Positions 1 through 7,091 of a stretch of DNA of 64,000 nt are shown one piece after another (positions within the stretch are counted from its first letter, which is position 1; the number at the start of each line of letters is the position of its first letter). The position numbers were made by a program, and so were the translations under genes. The stretch comes from a virus. The stretch covers positions 23,352 through 87,351 of the IMG/VR virus record IMGVR_UViG_3300047323_000138, one strand, 5' to 3'. The notes under the pieces are model-generated. The model did no database searches and had not been told where the DNA came from. It saw only the letters and a program-made list of their open reading frames with translations.

Positions 1-533
1 TCTTTGGTCTTGTGATAACTAACGCCACGGTACTTTGATGTTGTATCACTTTGTTTTCTTTTATTTCTAAGATTAACTTTCCGAGTTACCCACCGGCAAT
101 TTTCTTTGCAGTAATTACCTTCGTTGTCTTCTCTATCTAAGTCATAACCTTTTATATAGGTTGGGGACATATCTTCAATAAATTGTTTTGGAGTTAAAAG
201 CCACTCATCACAAACACCAATTCCACGACCACCATAGTTATGGAAATCGGGATATTCTGGATTAGTGCAGCGCTTAACCATATCTACCCAAGCTTGGTAA
301 ATAACATCTTTTGACAGTCCGTGTGTTGTTAACCTTTCAGCAGATACTTTGTTTCGGTGGCATCCACAGGAGACTGTGCTTCCCTTCTTAATATCTTGAA
401 GGTTTGGGGATGTTTCCTTACCGCAATCACATAGGCATACGGCCACTTTCTTCCGGTATGTACCAAAATCTTTTGTGTAAATTTCTTGGATAGTAAGATA
501 ATTTACTTTATCACCAACTTCAAATGTACTCAT
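1..533 (-). CDS. HNH/AP2 homing endonuclease (C-terminus cut by window edge)
   Basis: Reading leftward from an ATG at 533, the frame stays open to the window edge (about 177 residues). The N-terminal part has a Cys cluster (CLCDCGKE, then VSCGCHR). The middle has the YGGRGIGVCDEW segment, then LDREDNEGNYCKENCRWV, typical of phage HNH endonucleases. The last visible residues (KYRGVSYHKTK) match the start of an AP2 DNA-binding domain. Such proteins are site-specific nickases or nucleases that spread their own gene. It starts 3 bp after a 28-codon reading frame that abuts terL, so it seems to have interrupted the gene that follows terL. Confidence 0.88.
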   Translation of the reverse strand, partial: MSTFEVGDKVNYLTIQEIYTKDFGTYRKKVAVCLCDCGKETSPNLQDIKKGSTVSCGCHRNKVSAERLTTHGLSKDVIYQAWVDMVKRCTNPEYPDFHNYGGRGIGVCDEWLLTPKQFIEDMSPTYIKGYDLDREDNEGNYCKENCRWVTRKVNLRNKRKQSDTTSKYRGVSYHKTK

Positions 534-535
534 TT

Positions 536-622
536 TTAATCTCCGTTCAGATTGAATAGGCGGTGACTATCTAGCGAACGGGCTAGAGGGAGTTGCAATC
601 TCTTTTCATCACCATGAAACAT
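536..622 (-). pseudogene. 28-residue stub abutting terL, probable 5' remnant of next gene
   Basis: The ATG at 622 lies one base after the terL stop, the usual spacing for the next gene of this operon. The frame encodes MFHGDEKRLQLPLARSLDSH plus eight residues, then TAA three bases before the endonuclease ATG. The layout matches the stubs at 6988-7062 and 58459-58521, which repeat the start of the gene beyond an endonuclease. I infer that this is the start of the original post-terL gene (often portal) and that an intact copy lies left of the window. The intact copy is not visible here. Confidence 0.6.
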
Positions 623-623
623 T

Positions 624-2051
624 TTAAAAATTAAACTCATTCATCTTACCGAGTGCCGGTATTGAGAATGTCGGAATATTCAGTTTTTGTGCAAGTGTGA
701 TAAATGCATCACTCGTAGCATCGACCTGATCATCCTTGTTATTTCTGGAGCCATCAAAGCCTTCCAACTCACTAAAATAGTCTTTATTCCACTCTGCGTC
801 AACATAATCAACTAGCCCTGCCTCAGCAGCAGCAGCAAATGGTTGAAATCTCACCGTTTTGCTCTTATTCGTTGGACGCATTCTTGCGTGGAAACCTTCA
901 GCTAGAAGGTCTTTAATCATCATTTGACCAGCAGCTTTACCGGCTTGACCGGGCTCCTGCGGGAGTAGGATGTTTGTCCCTTCAGGATCATTAACAGCAC
1001 ACTCAATAATCTTCTGCATTACTTCGCCGTAACGTGCTCTAAAACGAATAACATCTACAACAATATAGTGTAAAGATTTTGTCTTTGCCATTAGGACACC
1101 AACAGTCCAGTCAGGATTTGGATTCAAGTCACTAGGAAGTGTTCCTGCAATATCCCATGCTCTGCAATATGAAATAATGTTTTGTTCAAACATCTTCACA
1201 GGTTGCATCCAATCTTTTTTCAGCATGCCCGACCCGGAAGGCCGTACAAACCAGTTGCCGTAGAGGTAGCGTTGCACATCTACAAACGGCTTGGCTTTAA
1301 GTGTGGAGATGTAGCCCCTGTCATTCGCAAGAAGTACAGGGTTGTCATAGCAGGTTGCACTAATGAAAGTAAAAGTTTTAATACCACTCTCTTCACCTTC
1401 ACCATATATATCTTCTAATTCTTTTCTATCATCTGCCCAAATGTACTTACCGTCTTCAACTACATAGTAGCGAATTTGCCCATCTTTCGACTGATCAGGT
1501 GTACCATCTTCTTGTAGATAAGGTCGAATCCAATCTAGGGCAAACCAATCTGGATCAGGGTTGCACGTAAGCACCATCTGTTTCTTGTGCTTAGCTCTTG
1601 CAGAACGAATACGAAGTCCAAGATACTCAATACAAACTTGAGAGAAATGTGTGGCCTCGTCAAATAACACAAAAGTATATTGAGCGCCTTGGTGCTGGAA
1701 CCGATTTTGGTCGTGTTCCATGTGGGAGAACTTAATACTACCGCCTGATGGAAATGTAATCTTCAGGTGTTTTTGATTAACTTTAATGTTCTCTTTACCA
1801 AAAACATAGGCATAAAGTTCACAAGCTGTTTCCCACAGACCACCTTGAGCTGTAAGTTCGCCTGTGGTCTTACGAAAGATAACCCCACGCAGATATGGAT
1901 CTGATGCGAACTTAAGAGGATAAAGCAAACTTACGTAACTTTTTCCGGAGCCCATAGCTCCCCCTACAATAGCCGTGTCAGCCGACTGATGCAGGATGAG
2001 GTTTTGCTTAGGACTACTTGGCCCAATAGGAGTTTGTTCTAAATCGTCCAT
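624..2051 (-). CDS. terL: Terminase large subunit
   Basis: The ATPase-nuclease motor that packages DNA into the prohead. 475 residues, normal for the family. Near the N-terminus is Walker A (GGAMGSGKS, about residues 30-38), then Walker B (VLFDEA, about 128-133) and a coupling-type segment VLTCNPDPDWF. In the C-terminal half are acidic residues expected of the RNase H-like nuclease (WDIAGT near 298, DDQVDA near 448). Its Shine-Dalgarno AAAGGA is buried in a 10-bp hairpin just upstream. The terminase small subunit-like gene is 3.6 kb away, separated by tail genes. Confidence 0.96.
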   Translation of the reverse strand: MDDLEQTPIGPSSPKQNLILHQSADTAIVGGAMGSGKSYVSLLYPLKFASDPYLRGVIFRKTTGELTAQGGLWETACELYAYVFGKENIKVNQKHLKITFPSGGSIKFSHMEHDQNRFQHQGAQYTFVLFDEATHFSQVCIEYLGLRIRSARAKHKKQMVLTCNPDPDWFALDWIRPYLQEDGTPDQSKDGQIRYYVVEDGKYIWADDRKELEDIYGEGEESGIKTFTFISATCYDNPVLLANDRGYISTLKAKPFVDVQRYLYGNWFVRPSGSGMLKKDWMQPVKMFEQNIISYCRAWDIAGTLPSDLNPNPDWTVGVLMAKTKSLHYIVVDVIRFRARYGEVMQKIIECAVNDPEGTNILLPQEPGQAGKAAGQMMIKDLLAEGFHARMRPTNKSKTVRFQPFAAAAEAGLVDYVDAEWNKDYFSELEGFDGSRNNKDDQVDATSDAFITLAQKLNIPTFSIPALGKMNEFNF

Positions 2052-2057
2052 CTATAG

Positions 2058-2090
2058 TCCTTTAGAAAATTAGCTTCCTCTTCTAAAGGA
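2058..2090 (-). promoter_or_regulatory. Hairpin sequestering the terL ribosome-binding site
   Basis: TCCTTTAGAA (2058-2067) and TTCTAAAGGA (2081-2090) are exact inverse complements with a 13-nt loop. In the minus-strand RNA the downstream arm contains AAAGGA, the Shine-Dalgarno of terL, 6-7 nt from its ATG. A structure of this kind can lower terL translation. That function is inferred. Confidence 0.55.
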
Positions 2091-2099
2091 ATGCATTAC

Positions 2100-2438
2100 T
2101 TAAACTTTATTATTAACTTCCAAGAAATCTCGTATCATTTGATTTTTATCTCTTCCTGTAATCCCACGAGTGGCTACAATTGGACGTAGATCTTCAATAC
2201 GCATTTCTTGCAAGACTTCCTTAGTCCACTCCTCCCTAACAATCACAACCTCAACACTAGGCTCTGACTTAAGAAACTCTTCAGTCTCAATATTCATCAC
2301 ACATGCATGAGGGTAGTCATTAAAGAATCGCTCTTTCTTGTCCAACACACCACCCTTCACAGAGTATTTAATGATGTTGTCAATAAAGTTATGACCGTAG
2401 TAGTCTTGGCTTGTAATAAGCAATTTATATTTGTTCAA
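2100..2438 (-). CDS. Conserved-looking phage protein of unknown function
   Basis: 112 residues, soluble, no recognised domain. It lies between tail genes and terL and has its own strong upstream promoter (2475-2503), so it may be expressed at a different time from its structural neighbours. The text VIVREEWTKEVLQEMRIEDL suggests an alpha/beta fold, but I do not recognise the family. Confidence 0.7.
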   Translation of the reverse strand: MNKYKLLITSQDYYGHNFIDNIIKYSVKGGVLDKKERFFNDYPHACVMNIETEEFLKSEPSVEVVIVREEWTKEVLQEMRIEDLRPIVATRGITGRDKNQMIRDFLEVNNKV

Positions 2439-2474
2439 TTCTTCTCTCCGTTGTTTCTTTCTTTGATATTGGAG

Positions 2475-2503
2475 ATTCTACAGACTTTATATCTGGAAGT
2501 CAA
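2475..2503 (-). promoter_or_regulatory. Sigma-70-like promoter, leftward
   Basis: On the minus strand, TTGACT (2498-2503), 17 bp, TAGAAT (2475-2480). It points into the 112-residue gene and terL. Same -35/-10 class as the many promoters at 29.9-43.9 kb. Confidence 0.6.
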
Positions 2504-2537
2504 GCTTTTGGAATATTTATTTCAATTATTTTAATAA

Positions 2538-2561
2538 CAAGCACTCGATTAAGAATGCTTG
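2538..2561 (-). terminator. Weak terminator-like hairpin after the tail genes
   Basis: CAAGCA (2538-2543) pairs with TGCTTG (2556-2561). In the leftward RNA it is followed by TTATTAAAAT. The stem is short and the U-run broken, so termination may be partial. Confidence 0.35.
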
Positions 2562-2573
2562 CGATAAAACAAC

Positions 2574-2918
2574 TTAACCGCCAGTAGAAGTTTCACCAAT
2601 AACAGTGACTTGTATAACGGTGCCGTCTGGAACAGTCCTTGTGGTCGCACCAAGAGCTAGCAAGTTAGCACCTCTAAGTCCGTACCCACTAGCACCGGTA
2701 GTAGTTGGTGCAGTACTCAATGTAGCCCAAGCTCTATCATAAACGTTAGCTGAGGATAGAATTGCTGTAGCTTGTACAACAGGAGCACTAATAAAGCCTG
2801 CTGCTGTGTAGTCTACGCTCCAAGCACCACCAGAAGTTGTAGTTGTTCCAATCCAAACCACAGGACCGTTCATAATCCCATTAGAATTATAGCCCCAAAC
2901 AGCAACATGATCAGTCAT
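2574..2918 (-). CDS. Small Gly/Thr-rich virion protein, tail-fibre associated
   Basis: 114 residues rich in Gly, Thr, Ala and Ser with alternating beta-type stretches (PVVWIGTTTTSGGAWSVDYT, then TVIQVTVIGETSTGG). It lies 1 bp from the stop of the long tail fibre gene and on the same strand. Composition and position suggest a fibre tip, fibre accessory or chaperone-like virion component. No specific family is recognised. Confidence 0.7.
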   Translation of the reverse strand: MTDHVAVWGYNSNGIMNGPVVWIGTTTTSGGAWSVDYTAAGFISAPVVQATAILSSANVYDRAWATLSTAPTTTGASGYGLRGANLLALGATTRTVPDGTVIQVTVIGETSTGG

Positions 2919-2919
2919 C

Positions 2920-5130
2920 TTAAATTACCCTGTAAGTGAAGGTGAATACATGGTCACGAGCAGCGTTGGATCCAGCTTGGAACTCCATCAATGCCCTATC
3001 AGTTGTTGTATTGGCAGAGAGGGCACCAGATTGTGTAGTTTGCCCACAAGAGCTAACACCAACCAAATCACCGATAGCTCCAAGGTTGGATGTAACAGGA
3101 AGGGTCATTTCTATCGCTGTAGCACTGCCGTTGGTTGTTGGGTCAATGTTGATACGACCACTCACAGTAACCATTGTACCAATTTGAGTGAACATACACA
3201 CAGCGGCTGTCACAGCTTGGATGTTGCTAATGTTTGTGATTGTTGGTGTATATGTACTGGAAGTAATCCCAAGGTTTGTACGTGCATTTGCTGCTGTACT
3301 GGCTCCAGTGCCACCATCTGCTATATCTAGGTCAGTGATACCAGTAATGCTACCACCTGTAATGGTAACGCTATTACCGTTCTGTACAGCCATTGTACCA
3401 AGACCTAGTGTAGTCCTAGCAGATGGTGCATCCACATCATCAATCAAGCTACGACCATAAGTGGTCAGAGATGTTTCACCGTAAGCATCTACACCAGCAG
3501 AGTAGAACAATCTATCAGCCACAGTACCGAAGGTAGAGAACTGTTGTAGTGTATTATCCCAAGCCTGAACATCTGTACCAATAACCAATCCAAGATTGCT
3601 TCTAGCTGCGCTAGCAGTTGAAGCCCCTGTCCCGCCATCAGCTACAGTAATATCAGTGATGCCTGTTACAGAGCCACCAGTAATACTTACGCTGTTGCTA
3701 TTCTGAGTAGCGATAGTACCCAAGCCAAGATTAGTGCGTGCAGTAGGAGCATCACTTGCCCCAGTACCACCATCGGCAATAGTAATATCCGTAATCCCTA
3801 CGACACTACCACCTGTGATAGCCACATTAGCAGCATTCTGCAATGCCATGTCACCAAGGCCCAATGTTGCACGAGTAGTGGCAGCAGAAGTGTCATCTAG
3901 GATTGTACGTGCAAAAGGAGTGAGGACTGTTTGAGCAAAGGTATCTACACCAGTGCTATAGGTCAGTCCATCAGAGGCTGTAACTTGAGCAGCTAGAGCC
4001 GTCAGTGTAGCATCAACTGGTTGAGCACCGATAGAGGTAGTTGTGATAACCACATCACCCGTACCGCCATTGATTGTATTTACTACGTCTTGAATGGCAC
4101 TTTTACTGAGCTTATTAGGGCTCAAAAGCGTTTCTAGTTTAGTTTTGATATCTGTGGCAGAGTAGACACGATCAGTGATTACATCGTCGAAAACACCGCG
4201 TTGAATCATACTAGCGAAGTATGCACTTCCAGCCGGACTACCTTTCAAAGCTACGACATCAGCTCTAATTTCAAATTGAAGTTCAACACCCGCTGATAGG
4301 ATTACAGGGCTGTCTGTGAAATCGAATGTGTTATCACCCAACACCCAAGTAAGCCCATCAGTATCCTTCTCGAATGAGGTCTTGTTTGGGATGTATTTTA
4401 AAGCAACGCCATTACTGGTTTGACTAACTTTAATCCTGACATTAGTCATTGGAGCATAAGTGCGGAACTTAATAGCGTTGGTTCTGGCATTGTTCTGCAC
4501 AACGTACAAGAATGTCAGCGGATTGTCTGGGAGATTTGTACTGTCAATAGGCTGAGCACCAAATTCAAATTCAGGCTCAATCAAATGAAATACAGTAGGT
4601 TCAGAAGATGCAGCAGTACGTGGAGTATAGAAGTCCACAATCGTGTACTGACGATCATTAAGAAGGTTGGATATACCGAGGAAACCAGCTACTTCAGACA
4701 GCTTCAGAACATCGCCGAAGGTAACGGAGCCGCTCTCCACGCCGAAGCCGGGCGGGGCTAGAATTGTACCGTCTTCCAGTACTCGCATCCCGGAGCCAGA
4801 GAAAGTACCGTCAATAAGCTTATATGGAATCTCACCAATGGGCACTCCCGCTAAGGAGACTACTTCACCATTTGGACCTTGAACAACAGGAGTAATGTCT
4901 ACCCATTGTCCGGCAATACGTTGCATGAAGGCAGAGGTTAGCACTACATCCGTATAGATCAACCTACCCAGAAGATCGCTGTTACCATCATAAATGGCTA
5001 AGTTGGAAGGGTTGCTAGCAAAGTAGCTATCTCGTGCAGCTTCTGCTGCTGTCCTATCAGCACCCATGAAGTCATGAGTCTGTGGACCCATACGAAGGGA
5101 TCTATTAATTCTGGAATCTGTTGCACTCAT
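2920..5130 (-). CDS. Tail fibre protein with GTGAS/ARTNLGLG repeats
   Basis: 736 residues. About residues 415-620 hold three copies of a unit with ITGGSVxGITDIxIADGG, GTGAS and ARTNLGLG, a repeat common in trimeric phage tail fibre shafts. The N-terminal about 170 residues (TAAEARDSYFASNPSNLAIY) resemble a fibre base or attachment region. The C-terminal about 110 residues (from YTPTITNISNIQAVTAAVCM) are beta-rich and probably form a tip domain. The likely role is host recognition. It is flanked by two small beta-rich proteins that probably join the same structure. Confidence 0.88.
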   Translation of the reverse strand: MSATDSRINRSLRMGPQTHDFMGADRTAAEAARDSYFASNPSNLAIYDGNSDLLGRLIYTDVVLTSAFMQRIAGQWVDITPVVQGPNGEVVSLAGVPIGEIPYKLIDGTFSGSGMRVLEDGTILAPPGFGVESGSVTFGDVLKLSEVAGFLGISNLLNDRQYTIVDFYTPRTAASSEPTVFHLIEPEFEFGAQPIDSTNLPDNPLTFLYVVQNNARTNAIKFRTYAPMTNVRIKVSQTSNGVALKYIPNKTSFEKDTDGLTWVLGDNTFDFTDSPVILSAGVELQFEIRADVVALKGSPAGSAYFASMIQRGVFDDVITDRVYSATDIKTKLETLLSPNKLSKSAIQDVVNTINGGTGDVVITTTSIGAQPVDATLTALAAQVTASDGLTYSTGVDTFAQTVLTPFARTILDDTSAATTRATLGLGDMALQNAANVAITGGSVVGITDITIADGGTGASDAPTARTNLGLGTIATQNSNSVSITGGSVTGITDITVADGGTGASTASAARSNLGLVIGTDVQAWDNTLQQFSTFGTVADRLFYSAGVDAYGETSLTTYGRSLIDDVDAPSARTTLGLGTMAVQNGNSVTITGGSITGITDLDIADGGTGASTAANARTNLGITSSTYTPTITNISNIQAVTAAVCMFTQIGTMVTVSGRINIDPTTNGSATAIEMTLPVTSNLGAIGDLVGVSSCGQTTQSGALSANTTTDRALMEFQAGSNAARDHVFTFTYRVI

Positions 5131-5141
5131 TTAATATCTCC

Positions 5142-5417
5142 TTATACAAGTTGTTGTACGGAGACGTGAGTGTTACCAACTTTAATTGCTTTCCCCCAAA
5201 CAATATCTGTTTCGTTTTCGATATACAGGTATTTCAAAGGTTCAATTACTTGACCGTTTTCAGAAGATGCTGCTGGGAGGGATGCTGCAATAATAATACG
5301 TACAGGCTCACTACCCTTGTTCTGAATAGAAAGAGGAGTGCCAGTGATTAATGAGGTCGCGAGGTTAAGATTCTGGTATGCTGCACCAGTTAGAATTACA
5401 TCTGGCAATGATGCCAT
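5142..5417 (-). CDS. Small beta-rich virion protein upstream of tail fibre
   Basis: 91 residues (for example IQNKGSEPVRIIIAASLPAA), mostly beta-strand in character with no membrane segment. It is immediately upstream of the tail fibre gene in the same transcript. A role in the fibre or its attachment is inferred from position. The family is not recognised. Confidence 0.7.
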   Translation of the reverse strand: MASLPDVILTGAAYQNLNLATSLITGTPLSIQNKGSEPVRIIIAASLPAASSENGQVIEPLKYLYIENETDIVWGKAIKVGNTHVSVQQLV

Positions 5418-5653
5418 ATTATTCTCCCTTCAGAGATGGTGGTTCTTATGAACCGACCTTATTGTTATTGTTACAAAGGGGAATATACACTGCAATTACA
5501 AAGCTATAATCACTCTATAATTGTATATAAAAGGTGTTGAAAGCCACGGCTGCCTGCTAATCAACTTGAGAGAACAAAGGTTTTTCTCTCCTCACCACAC
5601 TTGGTTGCATTACGAGGAACCACTCCGTCCAGTTCTTAAGCTGGCTAAGATTT

Positions 5654-5671
5654 GTGAGTCGCCAGACTCAC
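5654..5671. repeat. Perfect 7-bp palindrome with 4-nt loop
   Basis: GTGAGTC, GCCA, GACTCAC. It lies in the 287-bp gene-free stretch between the terminase-small-like gene and the 91-residue gene. There is no U-run on either side, so it looks more like an RNA structure or operator than an intrinsic terminator. The rest of 5418-5704 shows no supported gene. Confidence 0.45.
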
Positions 5672-5704
5672 GGGTTTCCGAACTAGGCAGCTCAGAAATT
5701 CTTT

Positions 5705-6109
5705 TTATTCGTCTTCATCAGGTTCAACGAACACCAACGACAAACGAGGTTTCATCTCGGACTTAATCTGTTCCGGGGTTTGTTCTTCCTCTTCAGGATC
5801 ACGCTTCCCTTCAGCACGGGCTTTGAAGTTTGTAATCTCATCGCTGCTAGCTGCTTTTTCAACGCTAACAATCGAGTTGATCACCCACTTTGCACTTGCA
5901 ACGGATTCAGAGTTAACAGTTTCGTTGTTAAGACTCTTATCAATCAAAGCTAGAGCAATATCTTCTCGTGTACGAAGCTTATCAGCCAACTCACGAAGTT
6001 TACTCTTTTTGATACGAACCTTACTATTTCCTTTCAAGTTTTGATTAGAGCGTTCCGCCCCGAATCGTGTACTTGGGCTAGGGTTTGGATTTGTAATCTT
6101 CTTGGTCAT
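5705..6109 (-). CDS. Terminase small subunit-like protein
   Basis: 134 residues with a basic N-terminus (NPSPSTRFGAERSNQNLKG, similar in style to phage proteins beginning with an FxxGxxSNxxG element), helices in the middle, and a very acidic C-terminus (KRDPEEEEQTPEQ, ending EPDEDE). Size, charge layout and location suggest the DNA-recognition subunit of terminase, but no decisive motif is present. The ATG overlaps the stop of the HNH gene. Its first 22 codons are echoed, mostly with other codons, by a stub at 6988-7062 on the far side of that HNH gene. Confidence 0.6.
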   Translation of the reverse strand: MTKKITNPNPSPSTRFGAERSNQNLKGNSKVRIKKSKLRELADKLRTREDIALALIDKSLNNETVNSESVASAKWVINSIVSVEKAASSDEITNFKARAEGKRDPEEEEQTPEQIKSEMKPRLSLVFVEPDEDE

Positions 6110-6798
6110 ACTAGTTCCTTATACTTCTGATGGAATATTTTACGGGCTTGGATATCTTTAATACCAAGCTCTCTTTGAATTTGGATTATTTTATAACCTT
6201 TCTCAGCCAACTCACGTCCAAGTCTGTATCCTTTGCGAGTTAGAAATCCAAAGTGAGTTATCTTATCCAAATCTCTCCAATCAAAAGGTAGTACATCTGT
6301 ATGGACCGAGTAGTTGTCACCGTTAATTACTTTCTCAACAGCCCAGCGACCACAATCAAAGTATTTACTCAGTGCTTTCACATCTAGACGTTCTTCTCTA
6401 AATTCAGTTCGAATAAAGTAAACATCATCTTCCGTGAATAAAGCAGTTGCATTATTTTCACCTTGTTGACCAAACAACCACCTATCACGAGTGCCGTGCT
6501 TTACAGAATCAGCTTGATTCTCTTTGTGAGTGCCGGTTGCAAGATGCAGAGGGTTGTTGCACAGGCTGTTACCACACAAGTGGCGGACAACTAGTTCGTC
6601 TGGAACTTCACCTACGAACAACGTATAGAAAAGTCGATGTGTATGCCAATTTTTATTGTCGTGTTTTTGTTGACCATAACCATCACCTTGCTTGAAGATG
6701 CTTTTACGCCACAACCAACAGCCTTGATGATTCTCAATAACATTTTCCATCAAATGAATCTTTAATTCTTCAATACTTCTTGAGTTTGGACCGGCCAT
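6106..6798 (-). CDS. HNH homing endonuclease
   Basis: 230 residues. HNH core VRHLCGNSLCNNPLHLATGT (about 81-100), followed by THKENQADSVKHGTRDRW, typical of phage HNH endonucleases. C-terminal helix-turn-helix-like segments (TEDDVYFIRTEFREERLDVK and GLTRKG/GYKIIQIQRELGIKDIQ) probably contact DNA. It overlaps the terminase-small-like gene by 4 bp. It is a free-standing element inserted between a 5' stub and a re-encoded start of the same gene. Confidence 0.93.
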   Translation of the reverse strand: MAGPNSRSIEELKIHLMENVIENHQGCWLWRKSIFKQGDGYGQQKHDNKNWHTHRLFYTLFVGEVPDELVVRHLCGNSLCNNPLHLATGTHKENQADSVKHGTRDRWLFGQQGENNATALFTEDDVYFIRTEFREERLDVKALSKYFDCGRWAVEKVINGDNYSVHTDVLPFDWRDLDKITHFGFLTRKGYRLGRELAEKGYKIIQIQRELGIKDIQARKIFHQKYKELV

Positions 6799-6903
6799 TT
6801 TAAAACCCTTTTAGTCAAGTCACCGAATGTCGCAACGGGGACAATGTAACAAACCCACAAAAGGAGACTTGCTGAAAAGGTCTTACCGTTACGTTGTTTT
6901 TAA

Positions 6904-6966
6904 AGGTAGTTGCGCTACCTGATACACAATATCATACACTTAAAACTCAGGGCACATTGCGTGCCC
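6904..6966 (-). repeat. Two hairpins in the spacer between stub and HNH gene
   Basis: AGGTAG/CTACCT (6904-6920) and GGGCAC/GTGCCC (6950-6966). In the leftward transcript the second is followed by TGAGTTTT and the first by TTAAAAAC, so both are weak terminator candidates. The rest of 6799-6987 shows no reading frame worth naming. Confidence 0.4.
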
Positions 6967-6987
6967 GTTGTCTTATTCAACCACAAA

Positions 6988-7062
6988 TTACTTTCTATTC
7001 GAACGTGGTCCATCAAACCTAGTATCAGGTGATGGGTTCGGATTTGTAATTTTCTTAGCCAT
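6988..7062 (-). pseudogene. 24-residue stub repeating the N-terminus of the terminase-small-like protein
   Basis: The frame reads MAKKITNPNPSPDTRFDGPR then SNRK and TAA. The intact gene at 6109 begins MTKKITNPNPSPSTRFGAER SN. Aligned codons often differ while the residue is kept (Pro CCG/CCA, Ser TCA/AGC, Arg AGG/CGA, Phe TTT/TTC). The upstream ribosome-binding region is also shared (AAGGTACTAAAATG versus AAGGAACTAGTATG). The stub therefore looks like the original start of the gene, cut off by the HNH element. Confidence 0.75.
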
Positions 7063-7091
7063 TTTAGTACCTTACATTAAAGCAGCTTGAA

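Noticed and set aside
2936-3934. Several plus-strand frames opposite the tail fibre repeats
   Set aside because: They arise from the low-complexity GTGAS repeats read backwards.
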